DNA of 64,000 nucleotides from Pseudomonas sp. Irchel 3E20 (GTDB taxonomy: Bacteria; Pseudomonadota; Gammaproteobacteria; Pseudomonadales; Pseudomonadaceae), in the NCBI RefSeq assembly GCF_900187645.1, contig NZ_FYEE01000004.1, positions 423,142 through 487,141 on the forward strand, read 5' to 3'. How positions within the stretch are numbered: position 1 is the first letter of the stretch; every line of letters starts with the position of its first letter. Positions 16,618 through 25,400 of this stretch are shown piece by piece. The notes beneath the pieces are model-generated. The model had not been told where the DNA came from and searched no databases. It saw only the letters and a program-made list of their open reading frames with translations. The translations under genes were made by a program, and so were the position numbers.

Positions 16618-17723
16618 ATCCGCTTTATCCGATGACCCCGACTTATCACCTGTCTCTTTGGCAAAAACGCCAAGCGGCAATGCTCTATTACTACTCGTCG
16701 CAAAGTTACTTGGACGCGTTGTTGCCGAAAATCGAGGAGCTGATCGTTATGGCTGAGATGTTTCTAGAGCGGCGCTCTATTCTCGACCCCCTGATGGTCA
16801 GCGAACGCTGGGGTATACGCGATACTGCAGCCAACTGGAGCACCGGCGGTTTTCCGGCTTTGATTGCCTATCGGCAAAGCACGATGTGGCATATGGCTAA
16901 ACGCGCCGACCAGTGCTACGGCATCACGGGAACCAATCAATGCGCCCATATGCTGGGCGAACTTTCGATGCAATGGGCCACTGCAGAGCAGGAAAACGAG
17001 TTTCGCGAGCGGGCCAACGAGGTATTTTCCTATGGGTTTAAAATAGATGGTGTTGTATGGCGCAACTGGGATGACATCACCTTCTGGTATATCTGGAAAG
17101 ACTGCAAACAGCACTTCCCTCAATTACCAAAGTTCAAAGTTCATCTGGATATTGAAGGTGAGACGGGAAGAGTACCGATCCGCACGGGTGTGTACCTCCC
17201 GCAGGATGATCCTCATGGTGCTTTGCAGTTCGGTTGGACCGGAGGCGGTGAGGGGATGTGGAAGTCTCTTGAAGAGTGCCAAACATTCAACGACATCGGG
17301 CTGGACGCCTTGAACGCAGTTGGGCGAGCGGGCCTGTGGGGCGATGATGTCGGGTTATTGAACTTTGCCCGGCAAAGTAAATACGCCAGTGTGTTCCCTA
17401 ACATTGAACATCCGGCCCGCCACGAAATAATGGATAAAGCCTTCACCGAACGCCCCTGCAAGTGGTACTTCGTCGAACTTCTCGAAGGCGAGTTCGAAGA
17501 CAGCGACCCCGACGCCATGGCCGACGCGCCGGGTAGCGAACCGCAGCACCCGCCGCGCAAAGCCAGCGGCGAGCCGTGCCCCCACGCCGGTTGGTGGTTC
17601 AGCCCCGCCCGTGAAGGTTCGCGGCAGTATTTTCGCGATGGCGCAATTTTTCCCAAGCTGGAAGGCGACTACGGCTACACCTTCTGGCTCTGGAGCCCGG
17701 ACCAGTCCAGGCCAACACTTTGA
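16614..17723 (+). CDS. Cognate immunity protein (Imm71/Imm72-like)
   Basis: 369 residues, overlapping the toxin stop by four bases, the classical layout of a toxin-immunity pair. The first 290 residues are rich in W, Y and M (for example LWQKRQAAMLYYYSSQSYLD and MWHMAKRADQCYG). Their base composition is clearly lower in GC than flanking genes, as for horizontally acquired immunity genes. The last 60 residues return to high GC and carry GEPCPHAGWWFSPA, SRQYF and DYGYTFWLWSPDQ, a module I associate with Imm71/Imm72-type proteins next to polymorphic toxins. It should neutralise the upstream toxin in the cytoplasm. Family name moderately sure; role inferred mainly from position. Confidence 0.65.
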   Translation: MNPLYPMTPTYHLSLWQKRQAAMLYYYSSQSYLDALLPKIEELIVMAEMFLERRSILDPLMVSERWGIRDTAANWSTGGFPALIAYRQSTMWHMAKRADQCYGITGTNQCAHMLGELSMQWATAEQENEFRERANEVFSYGFKIDGVVWRNWDDITFWYIWKDCKQHFPQLPKFKVHLDIEGETGRVPIRTGVYLPQDDPHGALQFGWTGGGEGMWKSLEECQTFNDIGLDALNAVGRAGLWGDDVGLLNFARQSKYASVFPNIEHPARHEIMDKAFTERPCKWYFVELLEGEFEDSDPDAMADAPGSEPQHPPRKASGEPCPHAGWWFSPAREGSRQYFRDGAIFPKLEGDYGYTFWLWSPDQSRPTL

Positions 17724-17727
17724 CTGC

Positions 17728-17952
17728 TCACAGGCGATAGTCCTTGAACAACTCCTCCTTGATGATAAGTAGCGCGTCTTCGTAGTAACGCTCACCCCGG
17801 GCCTCGCTTAGCGGCACCGAGCGCACGCTGGGCGGGGCGCCTTTGGGCAGGTGTTCGCAGGTGAGGAAAAACTGTGCGGTGACGGGTTCGAATTCCAGGT
17901 AGTAGAACAGCTCGCGACCTTCTTTATTCCAGTAACCGATTTCTCTACGCAT
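17728..17952 (-). CDS. Small hypothetical protein, 74 aa
   Basis: Convergent with the immunity gene and only 4 bases from its stop. GGAGG sits 5 bases before the ATG, which strongly supports translation. The protein (MRREIGYWNKEGRELFYYLE at the start) is mixed alpha/beta-like without signal peptide or membrane segment. I do not recognise a family. It could be an unrelated housekeeping protein or a further component of the toxin island. Confidence 0.62.
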   Translation of the reverse strand: MRREIGYWNKEGRELFYYLEFEPVTAQFFLTCEHLPKGAPPSVRSVPLSEARGERYYEDALLIIKEELFKDYRL

Positions 17953-18060
17953 CGAAGCCTCCGGGCCCAGGTTGAACGCGGGTGATCGTGCGGGCTTCAG
18001 CTTCGCCTGTCCAGGCCGATAGGTTGGGCGACCGCACGCCTTTACTCAGGAGACGCCCTT

Positions 18061-19170
18061 TTGCGAACCGCCCTTGTTGCCCTGCCCTTCGCCGCCGCGC
18101 TGTTCAGCAGCCCGACCCAGGCCGCCGAGCCTTTTGCCCTGTACGACGTGACGCTGGGCAGCGGCTTCAATGAAGCCGCCGCTCACCTGCAAAACCTTTG
18201 CCCCCGTGGCTGCCCGGCGTACACCAGCCAGAACGCCACCGGCATTGCGGAGCTGCAGGTATTCATCAAGTTCGCCACGGTGTACTTCTCCAACACACGG
18301 CGTACTGAAGTGGACCGCGCCAAGCCCTATGAGGCGGTCATCATCACCACCGGGCCGGGCAAGAAAGTCATCTCCATCACCGGCGAGGTGTACAGCGACC
18401 CGCTGACGGCGCGCACCTACGCCGACAAAATGGCCGCCCGCGCGCCGATGCCGTTGCAGGCGTTCAGCGAGATGAACAAAGACACGCGCATCGACCTGCG
18501 CGCCGATGCCAGCACCGACCACGCCCTCAACCTCTACGCCCCCTACCTGCGCGGCCAGCGCATGCAGATCAGCCATTGGCAAACGCGCCCGGGCACCGCC
18601 ATCGCCCGGGTGATGCTGATGGATTTCGACGCCATGAGGCAGTTGGAAGCGAGCAACCCCCAGGCCTTTGCGCAGCTGCGCAAGGCCCACCATTTACCGA
18701 TGCGCCGCCATGGCACTGAGGGCCTGGCGTCCCGTGTCGGCAGTTCCCTGGAGTTGAGCCGCGCCCCGGGCTATCCCTCTGCGGCGGGCGCGCCCGTGAC
18801 CAAGCTGGTAGACGGCCGCGACAGCCTCAAGGTCGTCGCCGAGCAGACCGAGGGGCCGAACAAGGCGCCGAGCCAGCTTATGGTCAATGGCGTGGTAGTG
18901 GCCAAGGCTGCGCTGTTCGATGACGGCATGACGTTCGAGGGCGTGCAAAAACTCGACCAGGCCCCGGGCCTGTACCGGGTGCACGCCAGTTGGTTCGGTA
19001 GCGGTTGCAGCGCCCAGCAGGAACTGCTGCTCAACGTCACCGACGGCAAGGGCTATTTGTCCGAACCCTTTGGCCGTTGCAACACTCTATTGACGGTCAA
19101 CAACGGCGCGTACTACTTCAGCTATGAGGCTGACGAGTACGAATCGGCTACCACCCTGGTCGTCCAATGA
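18061..19170 (+). CDS. Exported hypothetical protein
   Basis: 369 residues from a TTG start with CAGGAGA about 8 bases upstream. An N-terminal signal peptide is visible (RTALVALPFAAALFSSPTQA, cleavage after TQA), so it is periplasmic or secreted. Cysteine pairs (CPRGC near residue 43; GSGCS and GRC in the C-terminal third) could form disulfides. The C-terminal part (about 255-365) resembles a beta-sandwich. No enzymatic motif is recognised. It follows the toxin island, and high GC suggests it is resident. Function unknown. Confidence 0.7.
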   Translation: MRTALVALPFAAALFSSPTQAAEPFALYDVTLGSGFNEAAAHLQNLCPRGCPAYTSQNATGIAELQVFIKFATVYFSNTRRTEVDRAKPYEAVIITTGPGKKVISITGEVYSDPLTARTYADKMAARAPMPLQAFSEMNKDTRIDLRADASTDHALNLYAPYLRGQRMQISHWQTRPGTAIARVMLMDFDAMRQLEASNPQAFAQLRKAHHLPMRRHGTEGLASRVGSSLELSRAPGYPSAAGAPVTKLVDGRDSLKVVAEQTEGPNKAPSQLMVNGVVVAKAALFDDGMTFEGVQKLDQAPGLYRVHASWFGSGCSAQQELLLNVTDGKGYLSEPFGRCNTLLTVNNGAYYFSYEADEYESATTLVVQ

Positions 19171-19319
19171 CGGTATAAGGGTAGGTGGCGTCCGTGCCAG
19201 AGCTGTCTAGGCTTAAGCCAGGCATCCCGCACGGGGCCCCATGCCAGTCACCGGCTCTTTCTGTTCAAGAGGTTGCTGCCCGTTCGCGGCGCGGCCACCT
19301 CGTTTTCTGGAATCCCTGC

Positions 19320-20693
19320 ATGACCCAACGACACGTCATCAACGCCTCGGTTAGCCCCAAAGGCAGCCTCGAAACCCTGTCCCAGCGCGAAGTGCAGCAA
19401 CTGAGCGAAGCCGGATCGGGCAGCATCTACACCCTCTTTCGCCAATGCGCCCTGGCCATCCTCAACACTGGCGCCCACGTCGATAACGCCAAGACCATCC
19501 TTGAGGCGTACCACGACTTCGAAGTGCGCATCCACCAGCAGGACCGCGGCGTGCGCCTGGAATTGCTCAACGCCCCCGCCGACGCGTTCGTCGATGGCGA
19601 AATGATAGCCAGCACCCGCGAGATGCTGTTCAGCGCCCTGCGCGACATCGTCTACACCGAAAACGAACTGGACAGCCAGCGCATCGACCTGAGCAGTTCC
19701 CAGGGCATCACCGACTACGTTTTCCACCTGCTGCGCAACGCCCGCACCCTGCGCCCGGGCGTGGAGCCGAAAATCGTCGTGTGCTGGGGCGGGCACTCCA
19801 TCAGCACCGAGGAATACCAGTACACCAAAAAAGTCGGCCATGAACTGGGCCTGCGCAGCCAGGACATCTGCACCGGGTGCGGCCCCGGCGTGATGAAAGG
19901 GCCGATGAAGGGCGCGACCATTTCCCACGCCAAGCAGCGCATCAGCGGCGGGCGCTACCTGGGCCTGACCGAGCCGGGCATCATCGCCGCCGAAGCGCCG
20001 AACCCCATCGTCAACGAACTGGTGATCCTGCCCGATATCGAAAAACGCCTGGAAGCCTTCGTGCGCGTGGGCCACGGCATCATCATCTTCCCCGGCGGCG
20101 CCGGCACCGCTGAAGAATTCCTGTACCTGTTGGGCATCCTGATGCACCCGGACAACGCCGGCCTGCCCTTCCCCGTGGTCCTTACCGGGCCGCAAAGCGC
20201 CGCGCCGTACCTGGAGCAGTTGCACGCCTTCGTCGGCGCCACCCTGGGCGAAGCGGCCCAGGCCCATTACCAGATCATCATCGACGACCCGGCCCAGGTG
20301 GCGCGGGAGATGGTCCAGGGGCTCAAGGCCGTCAAGCAGTTCCGTCGCGAACGCAACGACGCCTTCCACTTCAACTGGTTGCTGAAGATCGACGAAGGCT
20401 TCCAACGCCCCTTCGACCCGACCCACGCCAACATGGCGGCCCTGCAACTCAACCACCAGTTGCCACCCCATGAGCTGGCGGCGAACCTGCGGCGGGCGTT
20501 CTCCGGCATCGTCGCCGGCAACGTCAAGGACAAGGGCATCCGCCTGATCGAAGAACACGGCCCCTACGAAATCCACGGTGACGCGGCGATCATGGGGCCG
20601 CTGGATCAACTGCTCAACGCCTTCGTCGCCCAGCACCGGATGAAACTCCCCGGCGGCGCGGCCTATGTGCCGTGCTACCGCGTGGTGACCTGA
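19320..20693 (+). CDS. ppnN: Nucleotide 5'-monophosphate nucleosidase PpnN (YgdH family)
   Basis: Cytoplasmic LOG-like enzyme that splits purine and pyrimidine nucleoside monophosphates into base and ribose 5-phosphate. In E. coli it is controlled by (p)ppGpp. 457 residues match the E. coli enzyme length of about 454. The catalytic nucleotide-binding motif is FPGGAGTAEEF (near residue 260), preceded by the Rossmann segment VCWGGHSIS and TGCGPGVMKGPMKGA. N- and C-terminal DUF4478/DUF3412-like extensions are present. ATG 19320 (MTQRHVINASVSPKG) fits the family start; the frame upstream is not conserved. Monocistronic. Confidence 0.92.
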   Translation: MTQRHVINASVSPKGSLETLSQREVQQLSEAGSGSIYTLFRQCALAILNTGAHVDNAKTILEAYHDFEVRIHQQDRGVRLELLNAPADAFVDGEMIASTREMLFSALRDIVYTENELDSQRIDLSSSQGITDYVFHLLRNARTLRPGVEPKIVVCWGGHSISTEEYQYTKKVGHELGLRSQDICTGCGPGVMKGPMKGATISHAKQRISGGRYLGLTEPGIIAAEAPNPIVNELVILPDIEKRLEAFVRVGHGIIIFPGGAGTAEEFLYLLGILMHPDNAGLPFPVVLTGPQSAAPYLEQLHAFVGATLGEAAQAHYQIIIDDPAQVAREMVQGLKAVKQFRRERNDAFHFNWLLKIDEGFQRPFDPTHANMAALQLNHQLPPHELAANLRRAFSGIVAGNVKDKGIRLIEEHGPYEIHGDAAIMGPLDQLLNAFVAQHRMKLPGGAAYVPCYRVVT

Positions 20694-20697
20694 GGCG

Positions 20698-21360
20698 TCA
20701 CAGCGCGTCGATGTGCCGGTAGTCCAGGCCCAGGCCTTGCGCCAGGGCTTGGGCGCGGCCCAGCAGGATCGGGCCGCGTTCAATGTCCACCAACAGCCCC
20801 GGGCAATTGAGCCGGGGCAGCCCCTGCCAATCCTTGACCCGACCGTCGGTCAACAGCAATAGGCGTTGCCGCTGCGCCGGCAGGCGTTTGCGCCGCGCTG
20901 CCAGCCATTGCCCGGCCTCGGCCAGCGCCGCCAACAACGGCGTACCACCCGCCGCCCCCAACGCCTGCAACCAGCCCTGCAACCCGGCACTGGCCTTGAG
21001 CCCTTGCACCTGCCAGTGCGGCGCGGCACCGCTGGCCGTCAGTAGCGCCAAACGCGCCCGTTGCCGGTAAGCCTCATCGAACACCTGGGCCAACAGCCCC
21101 TTGGCATCGCTCAAGGCCTGATGGCGACGGGTGGAGGCCGAGGCGTCGACGATCACCAGCCACACCTCATGGGGCGCACGGCTGCGGGCCTGATACAGCA
21201 AATCGGCGCGGCTGCGTGGGCGGCCCTTGAGCAAGGTGCCCGGCCAGTTGACCGTGCCGCTTTGCGCGCTGCGGCTGCGCCCTTGGCGGCCCTGATCCAG
21301 CAGCCCGGCGCGGGGCTTGGCATCCGCCCCCGCGTCAGGTCGGGGGCGGATGCCTAGGGC
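20698..21360 (-). CDS. chlD: VWA domain of ChlD-like cobalt chelatase subunit, read through a -1 frameshift from the chlI frame
   Basis: C-terminal von Willebrand factor A part of the medium chelatase subunit. The MIDAS motif DASAS lies early (WLVIVDASASTRR) and LLLLTDGRVKDW later. The frame is open from 21381 but has no ATG or GTG start. The first common start is TTG 21234, without a ribosome site, which would cut off about 40 codons of conserved-looking linker. A -1 slip at A-AAA-AAG (21360-21366) joins it to the upstream ATPase frame and gives a protein of about 553 residues (333 + 220). A proline/arginine-rich linker (ALGIRPRPDAGAKPRAG) separates the domains. A sequencing error is the alternative, but the complete frameshift signal argues against it. 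Confidence 0.85.
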   Translation of the reverse strand, partial: ALGIRPRPDAGADAKPRAGLLDQGRQGRSRSAQSGTVNWPGTLLKGRPRSRADLLYQARSRAPHEVWLVIVDASASTRRHQALSDAKGLLAQVFDEAYRQRARLALLTASGAAPHWQVQGLKASAGLQGWLQALGAAGGTPLLAALAEAGQWLAARRKRLPAQRQRLLLLTDGRVKDWQGLPRLNCPGLLVDIERGPILLGRAQALAQGLGLDYRHIDAL

Positions 21361-21383
21361 TTTTTTGGCCAGCTCGGCACCTC
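21319..21383 (-). promoter_or_regulatory. Programmed -1 ribosomal frameshift signal (dnaX type)
   Basis: Read on the minus strand: an SD-like GAGGTG (21383-21378), 11 bases, the slippery heptamer A-AAA-AAG in the correct phase (21366-21360), a 5-base spacer CCCTA that contains the first two bases of the zero-frame stop, then a perfect 13-bp GC-rich stem (GGCATCCGCCCCC and its complement, 21354-21342 and 21331-21319) with a 10-base loop. All three elements and spacings match known bacterial -1 signals. Confidence 0.85.
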
Positions 21384-22358
21384 ACGGCGCGCGCCCACCG
21401 GCACCGCCTGGGCAGGCATTTCGCCCCACTGGCCCTGGGCGGACGACGCGGGTGTTGGTGCGCCCGAGGCCGGCGGTGGGCTGGCTGCGGGCGGGGTGCT
21501 GGCGGCCGGGTCGCGGCGGCGGTGGCGCAGGGCAAAGTCGGCCACTGCGTCAATATCCACGCCCTCAATGGCCGTCGCCCCGCGCCACGCCGCGTGGGCC
21601 CGGGCCGCGCGCAGCCACACCAGGTCGGCACGCATACCATCCACCCCGGCGGTAAAACAGCCCTCGGTGATGTGCGCCAGCGCCGCGTCGTCCAGGGGGA
21701 TCTGCGCCAGCGCCGCGCGGGCCTGTTGGCAGCGTTGGCGCAAGGCTTGTTGCGCGCTTTCCCACTCGGCGCAAAAGCCTTGCGGGTCGCTGTCGAACGC
21801 CAGGCGTCGGCGGATGATCTGCCCACGCTCGGCCGGGAGCGGTTGGCCGCTGAGGGCGACGTTAAGGCCGAAACGGTCGAGCAATTGCGGACGCAACTCG
21901 CCCTCCTCCGGGTTCATGGTGCCGATCAGCACGAAGCGCGCCGCATGCCGGTGGGAGATGCCGTCGCGCTCGACCAGGTTGGTGCCGCTGGCCGCCACGT
22001 CCAGCAGCAGGTCGACCAAATGGTCAGGCAGCAGGTTGACTTCATCCACATACAACACACCGCCATCGGCCTTGGCCAACACCCCCGGGGAGAACCGCGC
22101 CCGGCCCTCGGCCAGGGCGGCATCGAGGTCGAGGGTGCCTACCAGGCGTTCTTCGGTGGCGCCCAGGGGCAAGGTAACGAACGGGCCACCGGCCAACAGG
22201 TCCGCCAGGCCCCGGGCCAGGGTGGACTTGGCCATGCCCCGCGGGCCTTCGATCAATACCCCGCCGATCTGCGGGTCGATGGCCGTCAGGCACAGCGCCA
22301 GTTTCAACGCATCGGCCCCGACCACGGCGGCGAGGGGGTAATGGGGGGTGTCGGTCAT
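21354..22358 (-). CDS. chlI: ChlI-like AAA+ ATPase subunit of cobalt chelatase (zero-frame product)
   Basis: AAA+ motor of the CobN-ChlI-ChlD type cobalt chelatase that inserts Co(II) into hydrogenobyrinate a,c-diamide. 334 residues. Walker A-like GPRGMAKST (about 40-48), Walker B LYVDEVNLL and sensor 1 GTMNPEEGELRPQLLDRFGL are all visible. The C-terminal 50 residues are an A/P-rich linker (ASTPPAASPPPASGAP). The stop TAG (21354-21356) lies right behind the slippery heptamer, so normal termination yields the small subunit and a -1 slip yields the ChlD-like fusion. ATG 22358 (MTDTPHYPLAAVVG) matches the family start. It lies downstream of cobN in the riboswitch-controlled operon. Confidence 0.9.
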   Translation of the reverse strand: MTDTPHYPLAAVVGADALKLALCLTAIDPQIGGVLIEGPRGMAKSTLARGLADLLAGGPFVTLPLGATEERLVGTLDLDAALAEGRARFSPGVLAKADGGVLYVDEVNLLPDHLVDLLLDVAASGTNLVERDGISHRHAARFVLIGTMNPEEGELRPQLLDRFGLNVALSGQPLPAERGQIIRRRLAFDSDPQGFCAEWESAQQALRQRCQQARAALAQIPLDDAALAHITEGCFTAGVDGMRADLVWLRAARAHAAWRGATAIEGVDIDAVADFALRHRRRDPAASTPPAASPPPASGAPTPASSAQGQWGEMPAQAVPVGARREVPSWPKKP

Positions 22359-22478
22359 GTCAGGCGTCTCGTGGAGGGGTCGTTTTTTTGTACAACGCAA
22401 AACTCTTGTGGGAGTGGGGCATCCTCAGAAGAGGAGGCATTCCCAGAGGGCAAGCCGATAGGCGCGGGTTTCATTGGC

Positions 22479-25400
22479 TCAGCCCTCTTCTTCGATATCC
22501 AGCAGCATTTGCTCCAGAGCCTCGCGATAGGCCCCTGGCTCCTGCCATAAGCCGCGTTGCTGGGCTTCGAGCAGGCGTTCGGTCATGTCCCGCAGGGCAT
22601 GGGGGTTGTGCTGGCGGACGAAGTCGCGGGTGTCCGGGTCCAGCAGGTAGGCCTCGGCCAGCAAGGCGTATTGATGGTCGTCGATCAGCCCCGAGGTGGC
22701 GTCGAAGGCGAACAGGTTGTCGAGGGTCGCCGCCATCTCGAATGCGCCTTTGTAGCCGTGGCGCTTGACCCCGTCGAGCCATTTGGGGTTGGCCGCCCGG
22801 GCGCGGATCACCCGGTTCAGCTCTTCTTTCAAGGTGCGCACGCGCGGCCGGTCGGGTTGGCTGTGGTCGCCGTGGTAGCTCGCCGCCGGGGCGCCGCCGA
22901 GGGTTTCGACCGCCGCGAGCATGCCGCCCTGGAACTGGTAGTAGTCGTTGGAATCGAGCAGGTCATGTTCGCGGTTGTCCTGGTTTTGCACCACGGCCTG
23001 CACTTGGCTCAAGCGCTGGGCGAACTGGCTGCGGGCGGCGGTGCCCTCGTCGGCACCGCCATAGGCGTAGCCGCCCCAGTTGAGGTAGACCTCGGCCAGG
23101 TCGGCGCGGGTCTGCCATAGCCGCCCGTCGATGGCGCCCTGCACGCCCGCGCCATAGGCCCCGGGTTTGGCGCCGAAGATCCGCCAACCGGCCTGGCGCG
23201 CCGCCGCTTCCGGCGCGGTGCCCGCCGCCAGCAACGCCGCGCGTTCATCGCGCACTTTGGCCGCCAGGGGGTTGAGGTCGTCCGGTTCGTCCAGCGCGGC
23301 CACCGCTTGCACCGCCGCGTCGAACAGACGGATCAGGTTGGCGAAGGCATCGCGAAAGAACCCCGACACCCGCAACGTCACGTCCACCCGGGGCCGGTCC
23401 AGCAGGCTCAGGGGCAGGATCTCGAAGTCATCGACCCGTTGGCTGCCGGTGGCCCACACCGGGCGCACGCCCAGCAGGGCCATGGCCTGGGCGATGTCGT
23501 CGCCGCCGGTGCGCATGGTGGCGGTGCCCCACACCGAGAGGCCGAGTTGGCGCAAATGGTCGCCGTGGTCTTGCAGGTGCCGCTCCAGGATCAGGTTGGC
23601 CGAGGCAAAACCGATGCGCCACGCGGTGGTGGTGGGCAGGTTACGCACGTCCACCGAGAAAAAATTGCGCCCGGTGGGCAGCACGTCGAGGCGGCCCCGG
23701 CTCGGCGCGCCGCTGGGCCCGGCCGGCACGAACCGCCCGCCCAGGGCCGCGAGCAAGCCATTCATCTCGGCCGGGCCGCAGGCGTCCAGGCGCGGCGCGA
23801 CCACCTCGCGCAGGTGCGCCAGGATTGCGTTGACCTCCAGCCACGGCTCCCCGGCAAACGGCGCGTCGGCCACAGCCAGGGCCTGTTCCACCACGGCCAG
23901 GGCGAACAACTCGAGGCGCTCGCGGGTGTCGCCCGCGGTGCGCCAGGGCTCGTGGCTGGCGCCTTGCAACTCAACCGGGCGCGGCCCGTTCCAGGGCTCG
24001 CCTAAATTGCAGTCCAGGGGATCAAAACCCAGGGCCAGGGCCTTGGCCAGCGCCCGCAGCAAACTCGACTGAGCGCCGCGGCCGTCGCCCCGGGGGATGC
24101 GCAGCAGCGCCAGCAAGGTGTCCAGGCGCAGGCGCCCGGCGGGGGATTCGCCGAACACGTGCAGGCCATCGCGGATCTGCGATTCCTTGAGGTCGCACAG
24201 GTAGGTGTCCAAACGCGGCAGCCAGATCGCCGCGTCGGCCTCGCTGTCCAGCGCAGCGTCCAGTTGCAGCTCGCGGTCGATGTGGGTGTCGCGCACCAGG
24301 GCGAGGATGTCTTTTTGCAGCTCGCGGGCACGGCGCGGGTCGAGCAATTGGGCGTCGTAGTATTCGTCGGCCAGGCGTTCGAGGTCGCGCAGCGGGCCGT
24401 AGGTTTCGGCGCGGGTCAAAGGCGGCATCAAGTGGTCGATGATGACCGCTTGGGTGCGGCGCTTGGCCTGGGCGCCCTCGCCCGGGTCATTGACGATAAA
24501 GGGGTAGATGTTCGGCAGCGGCCCCAGCAGCGCATCCGGCCAGCACTCCGGCGAGAGGCCCACACCCTTGCCCGGCAGCCATTCCAGGTTGCCGTGCTTG
24601 CCGACGTGGATCACGGCGTGGGCACCGTAGGTATGGCGCAGCCAGAAGTAGAACGCCAGATAACCATGGGGCGGCACCAGGTCCGGGTCGTGGTAGACCG
24701 CGCTGGGGTCCACTTGGTAACCGCGCGCCGGTTGAATGCCGACAAAGGTCAGGCCCAGGCGCAGGCCGGCGATCATCAGGCGCCCGGCGCGGTGCATGGG
24801 GTCCTGCTCGGGGGCGCCCCAACGGGCCAACACGGCCTGCTGGTTGGCCGCCGGCAGGGCCTGGAACAGGGCCTGATAGGCGTCCAGCGCCAGGCTTTGC
24901 TGGCATGGGCGCAGGTCGAGGCTGCCGAGGTCGTTGCTGACCCCGCCGAGCAACGCCTGAATCAGCGCCGTACCGCTGGCCGGCAGCTCCGCGGGGAGCG
25001 GATAACCTTGCGCGTGCAGGGCCCGCAGGATATTCAGCGCCGCCGCCGGGGTGTCCAGGCCCACGCCGTTGCCGATGCGCCCATCGCGGGTCGGGTAGTT
25101 GGCCAGGATCAAAGCGACGCGTTTGTCGCCGTTACCCAGGCGCGCCAGGTCCACCCAGCGCCGCGCCAGTTCGGCGACAAAATCCATGCGCTCGGGCTGG
25201 GCGCGGTAGCAGACCACATCGGATTGGCTGCGCTCGCTGCGCCAGGCCAGGTCCTTGAAGCTGATGGGGCGGCTGATGATGCGCCCGTCGAGTTCCGGCA
25301 AGGCGATGTGCATTGCCAGGTCTCGCGGCCCCAGGCCCTGCTCGCTGGCGCGCCACCCGGGCTCGTTGTCCTGGGCGCAAATGGCCTGGATCACCGGGAT

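Noticed and set aside
21234..21236. TTG as the start of a separate 178-residue VWA protein
   Set aside because: No ribosome site precedes it, and it would leave the conserved linker untranslated, while a full frameshift signal sits just upstream.
22359..22478. Terminator or small RNA between cobN and chlI
   Set aside because: The hairpin around 22412-22445 is imperfect and lacks a T-tract. The genes most likely stay on one transcript.
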